From Marinomonas sp. MED121 (lineage in GTDB: Bacteria; Pseudomonadota; Gammaproteobacteria; Pseudomonadales; Marinomonadaceae), in contig NZ_CH672430.1 in NCBI RefSeq assembly GCF_000153025.1, positions 270,318 through 334,317 on the forward strand: DNA of 64,000 bases, in the 5' to 3' direction. The position numbers and the translations under genes are program-made. A model generated the notes under the pieces. The model had not been told where the DNA came from. It was given only the letters and a program-made list of their open reading frames with translations, and did no database searches. This document shows positions 1-9,343 of the stretch, in pieces (the first letter of the stretch is position 1; each line of letters starts with the position of its first letter).

Positions 1-1930
1 TGCGACGTAAATCGCTTAGAACTGAATTTAAATAAGTCATGAAGCGACCAGCATCACCGCCGTTTACTGCTCTATGATCATAAGATAAACATAGTGGCAA
101 CATGGTACGAGGTTCAAACTCTTTACCATTCCAACGCGGCTCAACATCAGCTTTAGAAACACCTAAGATACCCACTTCTGGGCAGTTTACGATAGGTGTA
201 AAGCCGGTACCACCAATAGCACCTAGGCTAGAAATAGTGAAACAACCACCTTGCATGTCTGCTGGAAGTAGTTTCTTATCTAGGGCTTTTTTGATCAGTA
301 CATTTGCTTCTTTAGCAATTTGAACAACTGATTTCTTATCTGCATCACGTAACACAGGTACCACAAGGCCAATTGGAGAATCAACCGCGATACCAATATT
401 TACATAGCTCTTTTGTACATAGCTTTCGCCATCTGCACGCATAGAAACATTAAATGCTGGATTTTCAACCAAGGCTTGTGCCGCCGCTTTAATTAGGAAT
501 GGTAGTGGTGTTAGTTTAACACCCTGTTTTTCCATTTCCCCTTTAAGGCCTTTACGGAAAGCTTCAAGTTCTGTGATATCTGCTTTATCAAACTGTGTGA
601 CATGTGGCACGTTTAACCAGTTACGTGACATGTTCTGAGCTGTGATTTTTTGGATCTTGCTCATCTTCACAATTTCAACGTCACCAAACTGGCTAAAGTC
701 AACATCAGGTACTTGTGGGATACCCGCACCTGCAACCGCTGTTGCTGAAGATGCCGCTGGTGCAGAAACCGCTTTTTGTACAGCCGCTTTCACATAAGCA
801 TTTAAGTCTTCTTTCGTGATTCGACCACGTGGGCCAGTTGCACGAACAAGCGATAAATCAACACCTAGTTCACGCGCAAGCATGCGAACAGCGGGACCGG
901 CATGAACATTTTTTGAAGGAGCAGACAATACCGCCGAAGTATCAGCAGCAGGGGCTGTTTTCACAGGCGCTGGGGTAGATACCGCAGCCGCTGCTGGCGC
1001 AGGCGCAGCAACAGGAGCTGGTGTAGCAGCAACAGAGCCTTCAACTTCAAGGTCCATCAGCTTATCGCCTTCTGACACCTTATCACCAACACTCACAACA
1101 ATGGCTTTCACTGTCCCATTTTTAGGGGCAGGAATTTCCATAGAAGCCTTATCTGTTTCCAGTACAAGGATAGAGTCGCCATCTTCAATGTTATCGCCAA
1201 CAGCCACTGAAATTTCAATAATTTCAACGCCTTCAGCACCACCGATATCAGGTACAGTCACAACTTCAACGCCACCAGCAGTAACCACTGGTGCAGCAAC
1301 AGGTGCTGGCGCAGCTGCTACAGGTGTTTCAACAACAGGAGCCGCTTCTGCAACAGGTGCTGCAGCTTGAGAAGCAAGTACTAAAATAGCACTACCTTCT
1401 GAGACTGTGTCACCAACATTGATAGACATGCTAACCACTTTACCTGCCGCTGGCGCGGGAATATCCATAGAGGCTTTGTCAGTTTCAAGCACAACAATAG
1501 AGTCGCCTTCACCAACTTCGTCGCCGACACTGACGCAAATTTCAATCACTTCTACATCAGTCGCTCCACCAATATCTGGCACAGCAACAGCGATTTCAGC
1601 TGATACCGTTGGCGCAGCAGCAGGCGCGGCTTCAACAACAGGGGCTTCTACTACTGGAGCAGGTGCGGCCTCTTCGACAGCAACCTCACCACCAGCAACT
1701 TCAACTTCAAGAATCACATCACCTTCATTTACTGTCGCACCTTCAGCGATAGCAATGCTGGTCACTTTACCCGCAACAGAAGCAGGTACTTCCATAGAGG
1801 CTTTATCTGTTTCTAACACAATTATTGCTTGATCGATTTCGATCATGTCGCCAACTTGGACATTAATCTCGATCACTTCAACATCGGCTGCACCGCCAAT
1901 ATCCGGTACATGAATGATCTCTGTGCTCAC
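1..1930 (-). CDS. aceF: Pyruvate dehydrogenase E2, dihydrolipoyl acetyltransferase (3' end off the window)
   Basis: E2 core of the pyruvate dehydrogenase complex, moving the acetyl group from E1-bound hydroxyethyl-TPP via lipoyl-lysine to CoA. Translation from the GTG at 1930 (SD AAGGAG just upstream) gives three lipoyl domains, each with an ETDKAS-type lipoylation motif (around 1800, 1480 and 1155), joined by Ala/Pro-rich linkers. A peripheral subunit-binding domain lies near 800-900 (AGPAVRMLARELGVDLS). The catalytic domain ends with the DHRAVNGGD active-site motif near 50. About 643 residues are in the window; it runs off the edge at SDLRR, so only a few C-terminal residues are likely missing. 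It follows aceE by about 90 bp and is presumably co-transcribed; lpd would be expected next, outside the window. Identity is secure. Confidence 0.97.
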   Translation of the reverse strand, partial: MSTEIIHVPDIGGAADVEVIEINVQVGDMIEIDQAIIVLETDKASMEVPASVAGKVTSIAIAEGATVNEGDVILEVEVAGGEVAVEEAAPAPVVEAPVVEAAPAAAPTVSAEIAVAVPDIGGATDVEVIEICVSVGDEVGEGDSIVVLETDKASMDIPAPAAGKVVSMSINVGDTVSEGSAILVLASQAAAPVAEAAPVVETPVAAAPAPVAAPVVTAGGVEVVTVPDIGGAEGVEIIEISVAVGDNIEDGDSILVLETDKASMEIPAPKNGTVKAIVVSVGDKVSEGDKLMDLEVEGSVAATPAPVAAPAPAAAAVSTPAPVKTAPAADTSAVLSAPSKNVHAGPAVRMLARELGVDLSLVRATGPRGRITKEDLNAYVKAAVQKAVSAPAASSATAVAGAGIPQVPDVDFSQFGDVEIVKMSKIQKITAQNMSRNWLNVPHVTQFDKADITELEAFRKGLKGEMEKQGVKLTPLPFLIKAAAQALVENPAFNVSMRADGESYVQKSYVNIGIAVDSPIGLVVPVLRDADKKSVVQIAKEANVLIKKALDKKLLPADMQGGCFTISSLGAIGGTGFTPIVNCPEVGILGVSKADVEPRWNGKEFEPRTMLPLCLSYDHRAVNGGDAGRFMTYLNSVLSDLRR

Positions 1931-2019
1931 AAAAATCTCCTTTGTCATAAAGACGCATCAAAAATATATATCGCCTGACTCACAAAAAAGTGTGAGCCAA
2001 GCACAGATTTAAATGGTTA

Positions 2020-4686
2020 TTAGCAAGTTACTGGGTTTGGCTTTTCTGGATCTAGACCAAACTTAACAATTGCTTCTTGAACCACTGATGCCTCAATTTC
2101 TCCATCGTCAGCTAATGCTTTTAGTGACGCAACAACCACCCAGTAGCGGTTGATTTCAAAGAAGTGACGCAATTTCGCACGAGTATCACTGCGGCCAAAG
2201 CCATCTGTTCCCAATACACTGTAAGTGCTATCGATGAAAGGACGGATTTGATCAGCGAATAACTTAACATGGTCAGTAGAAGCGATAACTGGACCTGCAC
2301 CGTTTAGGCAGTCAGACACATAGTTTGCACGTGGCTCTGCTTCAGGGTGTAATAGGTTCCAACGTTCAACATCAAGACCGTCACGGCGTAATTCGTTAAA
2401 TGAAGTGACACTCCATACATTCGAGTTGATACCGTAATCATTGAATAGCATCTCAGCAGCCGCTTCAACTTCACGCAAGATCACACCAGAACCTAATAGT
2501 TGAACTTGTTTCTTGTTCGCTTTCTTAGTGTGTTCTTTTAGTTTGTACATGCCTTTGATGATGCCTTCTTCAGCACCTTCAGGCATGTCTTCATGCGCAT
2601 AGTTTTCGTTCATTACGGTTAGGTAATAGAACACGCTTTCCTGCTCATTGTACATACGACGCATACCGTCTTGAACAATGACAGCGACTTCATAAGAATA
2701 GGTCGGATCGTAAGAGACACAGTTTGGAATCGTGCCAGCTAATAGATGCGAATGACCATCTTCGTGCTGCAGACCTTCACCGTTAAGTGTAGTACGACCT
2801 GCTGTTGCACCGATTAAGAAGCCACGGGCACGAGAATCACCTGCTGCATAGGCAAGGTCACCAACACGTTGGAAACCAAACATAGAGTAGTAGATGTAAA
2901 CAGGAATCATTGGATAATTACTGTTGCTGTAAGATGTCGCACACGCCAACCAAGCAGACATAGCGCCGGCTTCGTTAATCCCTTCTTGCAGGATCTGACC
3001 TTTTTGGTCTTCTTTGTAGTACATGATCTGAGTGTGATCATGTGGTGTGTAACGTTGACCTTCAGCTGAGTAAATACCCAATTGACGGAACATACCTTCC
3101 ATACCAAAAGTACGCGCTTCATCAGCAACGATAGGCACAACACGATGACCAATTTTCTTGTCTTTAACGAGTGTGTTTAAGACACGAACAAATGCCATAG
3201 TCGATGAAATTTCACGACCTTTTGTGTTTTGTATTTGTGCTTTGAATGCTTCTAAAGAAGGTACTTCAAGGGCTTCACTGGCTTTACGACGCGCAGGGAA
3301 AGCACCGTGCAACTCAGAACGACGAGCACGAAGATATTTCATCTCTGGGCTGTCTTCAGCTGGACGGTAGTAAGGTAGATCTTTAAGCTCTTCATCACTA
3401 ATTGGAATGCCGAATTTATCACGGAACATTGCCAATGATTCTTCATCCAATTTCTTAGTTTGGTGAGCGGTATTTTGTGCTTCAGCAGCTTTAAACATGC
3501 CATAACCTTTAACGGTTTGAGCAAGTACCACTGTTGGGCGACCATCATTCTTAGAAGCTTCTGCATAGGCTGCATATACTTTATAAGGGTCATGACCACC
3601 ACGGTTTAGGTTCATGATGTCATCGTCAGACATGTCTTTGACCATTTCCAGTAGCTCTGGATATTTGCCAAAGAAGTGCTCACGCGTATAAGCGCCACCA
3701 TTTGCCTTGTAGTTTTGTAGCTCACCGTCACAGACTTCGTCCATGCGCTTAGCCAATAAACCTTTTGTATCTTTTTCGAATAAAGGATCCCAATGGCGAC
3801 CCCATAGACATTTAACAACATTCCAGCCAGCGCCTCTAAAGACACCTTCAAGCTCTTGAACAATTTTACCGTTACCACGAACAGGGCCGTCTAGACGCTG
3901 TAGGTTACAGTTGATCACGAAGATCAGGTTGTCCAGCTTTTCACGGCCAGCAAGTGCTATTGCACCTAAAGATTCTGGCTCATCACACTCACCATCACCT
4001 AAAAATGCCCAAACTTTACGGTCACCATGATCGATCAAACCACGACTTTGTTGATATTTAAGTACGTGTGCTTGGTAAATAGCTTGGTGTGGACCTAGGC
4101 CCATAGAAACCGTTGGGAACTGCCAATAATCAGGCATTAACCAAGGGTGTGGGTAAGAAGAAAGACCCTTGCCGTCAACTTCACGACGGTAGTTATCTAG
4201 CTGTTCATCAGTCAAACGACCTTCAATGTACGAACGAGCGTAAATACCTGGGGAAATATGGCCTTGGAAAAAAACCATATCCGCTTCTTGTTTGCCATCG
4301 CCACCACGGAAGAAGTGGTTGAAACCTATATCATATAAGGTTGCAGCGGATGAGAAACTTGTAATGTGACCACCAAGTGTCGAATCGACTCGGTTTGCCT
4401 TCATTACCATAGCTAAAGCGTTCCAACGAATAATGGAACGAATACGACGCTCCATAAACAAATCACCCGGTAACGGCTTCTCATCTTGAGGTGAGATAGT
4501 GTTACGGTAAGATGTTGTGATGGACGCAGGCATAGGTGCGCCTGCTTTTGTCGCTTCTTGATTTAGACGATCTAAAATGTATTGTACACGTTCTGGTCCT
4601 TCTTCACGAAGAACAGACTCAAGTGCATCTACCCATTCTTTGGTTTCTGTTGGATCGACGTCATTGAGAATATGCTGCTCAGTCAT
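2020..4686 (-). CDS. aceE: Pyruvate dehydrogenase E1 component, homodimeric type
   Basis: Thiamine diphosphate-dependent decarboxylase that starts the pyruvate dehydrogenase reaction and reductively acetylates the lipoyl domains of AceF. At 888 residues it matches the usual AceE length (E. coli 887). The TPP-binding segment runs from GDGECDEPES (230-239) to NCNLQRLDGPV (259-269); the catalytic-region histidines of GGHITS (107) and QGHISPG (142) and the TAHQTKKL segment are present. It starts at the ATG at 4686, with an unusually G-rich stretch (GGGGGG) upstream in the SD position. No pdhR gene precedes it, unlike the enterobacterial operon, and I see no PdhR-type operator. aceF follows directly. 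Confidence 0.98.
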   Translation of the reverse strand: MTEQHILNDVDPTETKEWVDALESVLREEGPERVQYILDRLNQEATKAGAPMPASITTSYRNTISPQDEKPLPGDLFMERRIRSIIRWNALAMVMKANRVDSTLGGHITSFSSAATLYDIGFNHFFRGGDGKQEADMVFFQGHISPGIYARSYIEGRLTDEQLDNYRREVDGKGLSSYPHPWLMPDYWQFPTVSMGLGPHQAIYQAHVLKYQQSRGLIDHGDRKVWAFLGDGECDEPESLGAIALAGREKLDNLIFVINCNLQRLDGPVRGNGKIVQELEGVFRGAGWNVVKCLWGRHWDPLFEKDTKGLLAKRMDEVCDGELQNYKANGGAYTREHFFGKYPELLEMVKDMSDDDIMNLNRGGHDPYKVYAAYAEASKNDGRPTVVLAQTVKGYGMFKAAEAQNTAHQTKKLDEESLAMFRDKFGIPISDEELKDLPYYRPAEDSPEMKYLRARRSELHGAFPARRKASEALEVPSLEAFKAQIQNTKGREISSTMAFVRVLNTLVKDKKIGHRVVPIVADEARTFGMEGMFRQLGIYSAEGQRYTPHDHTQIMYYKEDQKGQILQEGINEAGAMSAWLACATSYSNSNYPMIPVYIYYSMFGFQRVGDLAYAAGDSRARGFLIGATAGRTTLNGEGLQHEDGHSHLLAGTIPNCVSYDPTYSYEVAVIVQDGMRRMYNEQESVFYYLTVMNENYAHEDMPEGAEEGIIKGMYKLKEHTKKANKKQVQLLGSGVILREVEAAAEMLFNDYGINSNVWSVTSFNELRRDGLDVERWNLLHPEAEPRANYVSDCLNGAGPVIASTDHVKLFADQIRPFIDSTYSVLGTDGFGRSDTRAKLRHFFEINRYWVVVASLKALADDGEIEASVVQEAIVKFGLDPEKPNPVTC

Positions 4687-4726
4687 AGTGTTAATAACCC
4701 CCCGCTATTAGAACAGATCTTGGCGC

Positions 4727-4779
4727 AACCGTTGAGTTTGATTGTTTTTCAACGCAAGCACCCTTTAAACGAACCGTTG
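4727..4779. repeat. Direct repeat AACCGTTG upstream of aceE
   Basis: Two perfect copies of AACCGTTG, at 4727-4734 and 4772-4779, lie 45 bp apart in the aceE 5' region. Their spacing, about four helical turns, would suit a regulator binding on one face of the DNA, but no regulator is identified. They could be chance. Confidence 0.3.
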
Positions 4780-4816
4780 GAACCATATAAGGATATATAC
4801 GGCACCAGCTAACGCT

Positions 4817-4864
4817 CATGCTAAACACTAGTCTATTAACTAAAATGGACTTGTGTTTAGCATG
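4817..4864. repeat. 12-bp perfect inverted repeat between aceE and leucine dehydrogenase
   Basis: CATGCTAAACAC (4817-4828) and GTGTTTAGCATG (4853-4864) are perfect inverted arms with a 24-bp spacer. They lie just past the leucine dehydrogenase stop codon and upstream of aceE. There is no T-run after either arm, so it is a poor intrinsic terminator; a weak mRNA-end structure or an operator for aceE is equally possible. Confidence 0.4.
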
Positions 4865-4880
4865 ATAGGGGTCGAAATTA

Positions 4881-5981
4881 TTATTGTTTTAAGTTTTCCA
4901 ACGCCATTTCATCAGCCACCCTGTAGGTCGGAACGTTTTCCGATTCGGATCTTTCAAAAAGATCTCGAAGTGTAGTCCTGATTTTTGCGACACGCTGTTT
5001 TGCAGCATCTGAAGAATAATCAGGCTCAAAGGAAATGTTTATAATTCCACCAGCGTTAATTACATAATCCGGTGCATATAGCACCCCTTTTTCATGTAAT
5101 AAATCGCCAATAGATGGTGTCACTAATTGGTTATTAGCCGCACCTGAAACAATATCCCCTGTGAACTGGTTTACAAATTCGGCGCTAAGAGTACCACCTA
5201 AAGCGCATGGCGCATAGATGTCTATTGCAAGTCCAAATAACTGATCTGAAAAAACAATCTCTGCATTGAAATCTTTTTTAGCTTTTTCACAAGCACTCGG
5301 ATTCAAATCACAGACCAATAATTGCGCACCATCTTGATGTAAATATTCACATAAAAAATAGCCAACATGCCCAATTCCGTGCACTAGGATTCGTTTATTC
5401 GCTAAATCATCTGTGCCATATTTTTTTTCGCACGCCGCTTTAATCCCTTGATAAACACCAAAGGCAGTAAAAGGCGATGGGTCGCCACTAATTTCTGTTA
5501 AACCATACACAAAATTAGTATTTCGTTTAACAACTGACATATCTTCAGGTGAAATACCCACGTCTTCAGCAGTGTAATATCGGCCTTCAAGGGCATTTAC
5601 AAATAAACCAAAGGCTTCTAGTAATGCTTCTCGCTTTTCCGCTTTTGGTACCCCTAAGATAACGGCCTTGCCCCCACCAAAATCTAATGATGAGACAGAA
5701 TTCTTATAAGTCATGCCTTTTGAAAGACGTAAAACATCAGTAATCGCATCCGCTTCTGTTTGATAATTCCACATTCGACAGCCACCGACAGCAGGACCTC
5801 GATTACGATTGTGAATGCCAATAAAAGCGATTAAACCGGATTCATCATCTTGGCAACGATAAACGGCTTCGTGATGATCAAATTCTTCATGTTGACTGAC
5901 GTCTATTTTCACAATATGAAATGAATTATTGTTCAGGTAGGCTTCTGACATGGGAAATTCTTGCGATAAAACTGAATTCAT
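4881..5981 (-). CDS. Leucine dehydrogenase (Glu/Leu/Phe/Val dehydrogenase family)
   Basis: NAD-dependent oxidative deaminase of branched-chain amino acids, reversibly giving the 2-oxo acids and ammonium. The N-terminal half has the Gly-rich and lysine motifs of the family (RLSKGMTYKNS and DFGGGKAVILG); the C-terminal half has a Rossmann motif (GIGHVGYFLCEYL) and an acidic residue after it (VCDLNPS). The open frame extends to 6047, but the ATG at 5981 is preferred because GAGAGG lies just upstream and the resulting 366 residues match the roughly 364-residue Bacillus enzymes. It is transcribed toward aceEF from its own upstream region. Acyl donors made from its 2-oxo acid products feed branched-chain metabolism; the link with PDH is inference. 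Confidence 0.9.
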   Translation of the reverse strand: MNSVLSQEFPMSEAYLNNNSFHIVKIDVSQHEEFDHHEAVYRCQDDESGLIAFIGIHNRNRGPAVGGCRMWNYQTEADAITDVLRLSKGMTYKNSVSSLDFGGGKAVILGVPKAEKREALLEAFGLFVNALEGRYYTAEDVGISPEDMSVVKRNTNFVYGLTEISGDPSPFTAFGVYQGIKAACEKKYGTDDLANKRILVHGIGHVGYFLCEYLHQDGAQLLVCDLNPSACEKAKKDFNAEIVFSDQLFGLAIDIYAPCALGGTLSAEFVNQFTGDIVSGAANNQLVTPSIGDLLHEKGVLYAPDYVINAGGIINISFEPDYSSDAAKQRVAKIRTTLRDLFERSESENVPTYRVADEMALENLKQ

Positions 5982-6228
5982 ACAATACCTCTCGCGTTTT
6001 GCGCGCTTGTTATTATGTAGCTTTTGGCTACTTTTTGTACAAACCAAGCAGATTTTGGGTAAATATCTCGCTGGTTCGGAATAATCTTAACGAATTCATT
6101 CAGGATGTTGAATCAAGCCGCTTATTTGAGTGTACCTTGAGGCCTACTTAAAAGCAGCAAGCTTTTTAATCAGGTTAATGGATTACCTTTATTTGGCTCA
6201 AAAACAGAGATATTAAGGATTAAGTTCC

Positions 6229-7017
6229 TTAACTTATTGAAACCAGTGCCACAACAAATACCCATACATAAGTCACTCGAAAACAAATGGCCTGGTAATC
6301 TTTAAGCTGAGTTAAAAAGTCCTCCTGCTCCTCGTTCGCTCCCGTAATTAATGCTAACTCAAACATTTGTAAACCATTAACAAAGAGATCTGGCTGCCAT
6401 TGGGAAAGCTCATTTAATACCGAATCCATTCTGCCTGCTAATGCCACACTGAAAGCACCTAATAAACCCACAGGTATCTCCAATATTTTTTTGAGCCAGA
6501 CAAACCAAGCAGGAAACTGATTAACAGGTACTTTATATAGGCAAACAAATAAAACTAATCCGAGCCAACCGAGCGCTAAAAATAAAAACACCAAGACTAA
6601 GGTCGACTTAAAGTAGTCGTGTATGACTAAGGTTCTGACTTGAGATTCAAGTTGCTCAATTGGCTGCCCCCTGTCCTCTAACTCAGTGTCAGTTTGGCTT
6701 TTATTTATAAGCTGAATGAGGTTAGCTCGATAATGATCAGGGTCTGTGTTAGTGACATTGACCCTTTGTTGGCCTGTTTGAAATAAATAGAGAAACAAAA
6801 GAGCCTCAAACAGAATCAAAACGAAATCAGACAATAACCATTGCATGAGGTAGGCTAAGATTAGCGCCATCACAAATAACAAAACGAGCCCCTCGATTCG
6901 CCCTTTTATCACATGATTAATTTTTGAAATGATCTCATCATTATGCCAAACACTCGTCGTTGGAATCGTTAAGATGAGACGCATGAATAACCCTGTCACT
7001 AGTATCAATAGTTCCAC
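6229..7017 (-). CDS. ampE: AmpE-like inner-membrane protein
   Basis: Polytopic membrane protein of 262 residues with hydrophobic segments near 1-15, 40-60, 65-80, 135-160, 180-200 and 245-262. Residues around 165-215 (PAWFVWLKKILEIPVGLLGAFSVALAG) resemble the AmpE signature segment. It diverges from nadC, and in many gammaproteobacteria ampD/ampE sit beside nadC; here ampD is missing. AmpE proteins are poorly characterised membrane proteins historically tied to beta-lactamase induction through their operon with ampD. The assignment rests on partial similarity, context and topology rather than strong motifs. Confidence 0.72.
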   Translation of the reverse strand: MELLILVTGLFMRLILTIPTTSVWHNDEIISKINHVIKGRIEGLVLLFVMALILAYLMQWLLSDFVLILFEALLFLYLFQTGQQRVNVTNTDPDHYRANLIQLINKSQTDTELEDRGQPIEQLESQVRTLVIHDYFKSTLVLVFLFLALGWLGLVLFVCLYKVPVNQFPAWFVWLKKILEIPVGLLGAFSVALAGRMDSVLNELSQWQPDLFVNGLQMFELALITGANEEQEDFLTQLKDYQAICFRVTYVWVFVVALVSIS

Positions 7018-7144
7018 TTTTTACCTACCCCTTTTATCGCTCAATTGCATTCACCAAGACACGCACTAATAAAACACTCACTGTGGCATTTTTATTGGAT
7101 ATAACAAAGTCTTAGCGCAAAAGAATAAAATCTATCCATATTTG

Positions 7145-7183
7145 TCAAACATACTCGTAAGAAACAAAAAAATCGATGTTTGA
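7145..7183. repeat. 8-bp inverted repeat TCAAACAT/ATGTTTGA upstream of nadC
   Basis: Perfect arms at 7145-7152 and 7176-7183 in the 234-bp ampE-nadC divergent region. Centre-to-centre spacing is 31 bp, about three helical turns. It could be an operator or chance in AT-rich DNA; no NAD-responsive regulator is encoded nearby. Confidence 0.3.
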
Positions 7184-7251
7184 GCACTGACGAACTCTAG
7201 AATACCCGTTACAATGTGATTCTTTTTTAATTTGTATTTACAGGACACAGC

Positions 7252-8100
7252 ATGACACCTATCGATGCCAAACTTCAGCATCAGATAACATCTCAAGTTA
7301 ATTTAGCACTAGCTGAAGATGTCGGCACGGGTGATATTACCGCGCAATTAATCCCTTCTGATCAAACTATTAAAGCGAATGTCATTACTCGAGAAGACGC
7401 CGTACTATGTGGTAGCGCTTGGGTTGAAGAAGTCTTTCAGCAATTAGACAAAAGTGTTGAAATCACTTGGCATGCGAAAGAAGGAGAGCAACTTAATGCC
7501 AATCAAAAAATATTCTCCCTTAAAGGTAATGCAAGAAGTATTCTAACAGGCGAGCGTTGTGCACTTAACTTTGTACAAAGTTTGTCTTATACGGCCAGCG
7601 TTGCAAGAGAATATGCTCAACTGGTTGCCGATACTAAGCTCACTGTTTTAGATACAAGAAAGACCATTCCCGGTTGGCGCCTAGCACAAAAATACGCTGT
7701 CACGGTCGGTGGGGCTCAAAACCATAGAGTGGGACTCTATGATGCATTCTTAATCAAAGAAAACCATATTATGGCGGCAGGCTCCATTGAAAATGCCATC
7801 TCCCAAGCTAAAAAAATTGCCCCTGGAAAAACCGTTGAAGTAGAAACTGAAAGCTTGGATGAAGTGAATCAAGCCGTAACAGCAGGTGCGGATATTATTA
7901 TGCTTGATAACTTTAGCTTGGACATGATGTCTGAAGCCGTTTCGACCTACGGAGATAAGGTCAAATTTGAAGCGTCAGGTAATATGACCAAACAAGATTT
8001 ATTAGATGTTGCTAAAACAGGGGTTGATTTTGTCTCTGTGGGTGCATTAACTAAACATATCCAAGCAATCGACCTTTCTTTAAGAGTAGTGAAAGACTAA
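7252..8100 (+). CDS. nadC: Nicotinate-nucleotide pyrophosphorylase (quinolinate phosphoribosyltransferase)
   Basis: Converts quinolinate and PRPP to nicotinate mononucleotide, CO2 and PPi in de novo NAD synthesis. At 282 residues it has the usual length. Family motifs are in order: EDVGTGDITA near the N-terminus, LDTRKTIPGWRLAQKYAV, GGAQNHRVGLYDAFLIKENH, VEVETESLDE, ADIIMLDNF, and FEASGNMT. SD AGGACA lies ahead of the ATG. ackA follows after three bases, so the two are very probably co-transcribed. Confidence 0.97.
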   Translation: MTPIDAKLQHQITSQVNLALAEDVGTGDITAQLIPSDQTIKANVITREDAVLCGSAWVEEVFQQLDKSVEITWHAKEGEQLNANQKIFSLKGNARSILTGERCALNFVQSLSYTASVAREYAQLVADTKLTVLDTRKTIPGWRLAQKYAVTVGGAQNHRVGLYDAFLIKENHIMAAGSIENAISQAKKIAPGKTVEVETESLDEVNQAVTAGADIIMLDNFSLDMMSEAVSTYGDKVKFEASGNMTKQDLLDVAKTGVDFVSVGALTKHIQAIDLSLRVVKD

Positions 8101-8103
8101 CCG

Positions 8104-9294
8104 ATGAAAGATTTTATACTGGTAATTAATAGTGGCAGCTCATCTTTAAAGTTTGCAGTGCTTGCTGAGCAAGGTCAAACAGTCATTCTAGAAGGCCTTG
8201 CGGATAGATTAGGCAGCAAAGATGCAAGCATCAGCTTTAAATTTGACCAAACTAAAGAGACCCAAACACTAACACTAGGCTCCCACCAAGGGGCGCTATC
8301 CAGTATAAAAGCATGGTTTGACCAACACCCAGAAATAGCCGCAAACTTAAGTGGTATTGGCCATAGAGTGGTTCATGGTGGTGAAACCTTTAATCAATCG
8401 GTATTGATTGATGAGCTAGTGATTAATGCCATTGAAGAATGCGCAAGTCTTGCACCGCTACATAACCCTGCCAATGTTAAAGGAATAAAAGCCTGCCAAT
8501 CACTGTTTCCGGATTTAGTGCAAGTGGCCGTTTTCGATACTGCATTTCATCAAACCTTAGATCAGGTGCAATACCTCTACCCTATTCCGATGGCATTTTA
8601 TCGTGACCAAACCATCAGAAAGTATGGCTTTCATGGCACTAGCTATCGTTATATCAGCCAAGCATTAGGTCAGGTAGATGCAAAATCGCTTCAACAAGGG
8701 GTCATTGTTGCTCATTTAGGTAATGGTGCGAGTGTGTGCGCTATTCAAAATGGCCTTTCCCTTGATACCAGCATGGGACTTACCCCATTAGATGGTCTGA
8801 TGATGGGAACCCGATCAGGCAGTATCGACCCTATGATTTTAGGCTTTATGGCCAAGTCAGAAGGAAAATCACTCGATGAATGCCTGAGCATTTTAAATAA
8901 AGAAAGTGGTTTGCTGGGTATTTCAGAACTTTCGAATGACTGCCGTACTCTTGAGGAAGCAATGAAAGCGGGTGATGAAAGAGCCAAGTTAGCACTTGAA
9001 ATGTTTTGTCAAAGAACCGCAAAACACATTGCTAGCCTTGCAACCTCATTAGATTCAATCGAGCATCTTGTTTTTACCGGCGGCATAGGCGAAAACTCAG
9101 TTTATGTTCGCCAAAAAATCTGCCAATCACTTGGCATTTTAGGCATTCAGCTCGATCAAGCAGCCAATGCAAACCTTGTTCGAGGGCAAACAAGCGACAT
9201 ATCTAAAACAGATGGGAATGTCTCAGTATGGGTAATTCCAACGAATGAAGAACTCATGATTGCCTTGGATACAATTAATCTTATCCAAGCTTAG
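8104..9294 (+). CDS. ackA: Acetate kinase
   Basis: Interconverts acetyl phosphate + ADP and acetate + ATP. The 396-residue protein carries the ASKHA-fold signatures: VINSGSSSLKFAV near the start, GHRVVHGGE, FDTAFHQT, RKYGFHGTS, AHLGNGASVCAI, MGLTPLDGLMMGTRSG, and FTGGIGENS. The first ATG is used, three bases after the nadC stop. With pta downstream it forms the acetate overflow/assimilation pathway from acetyl-CoA. Confidence 0.98.
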   Translation: MKDFILVINSGSSSLKFAVLAEQGQTVILEGLADRLGSKDASISFKFDQTKETQTLTLGSHQGALSSIKAWFDQHPEIAANLSGIGHRVVHGGETFNQSVLIDELVINAIEECASLAPLHNPANVKGIKACQSLFPDLVQVAVFDTAFHQTLDQVQYLYPIPMAFYRDQTIRKYGFHGTSYRYISQALGQVDAKSLQQGVIVAHLGNGASVCAIQNGLSLDTSMGLTPLDGLMMGTRSGSIDPMILGFMAKSEGKSLDECLSILNKESGLLGISELSNDCRTLEEAMKAGDERAKLALEMFCQRTAKHIASLATSLDSIEHLVFTGGIGENSVYVRQKICQSLGILGIQLDQAANANLVRGQTSDISKTDGNVSVWVIPTNEELMIALDTINLIQA

Positions 9295-9343
9295 GCCGTT
9301 AACTAAATACGACCAACTAACATAATTAGAATTGGAAACAGAC

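Noticed and set aside
1101..1832. Plus-strand frames rich in Ala, Thr and Ser opposite aceF
   Set aside because: They mirror the Ala/Pro-rich linkers and lipoyl domains of the E2 gene; no SD or family match.
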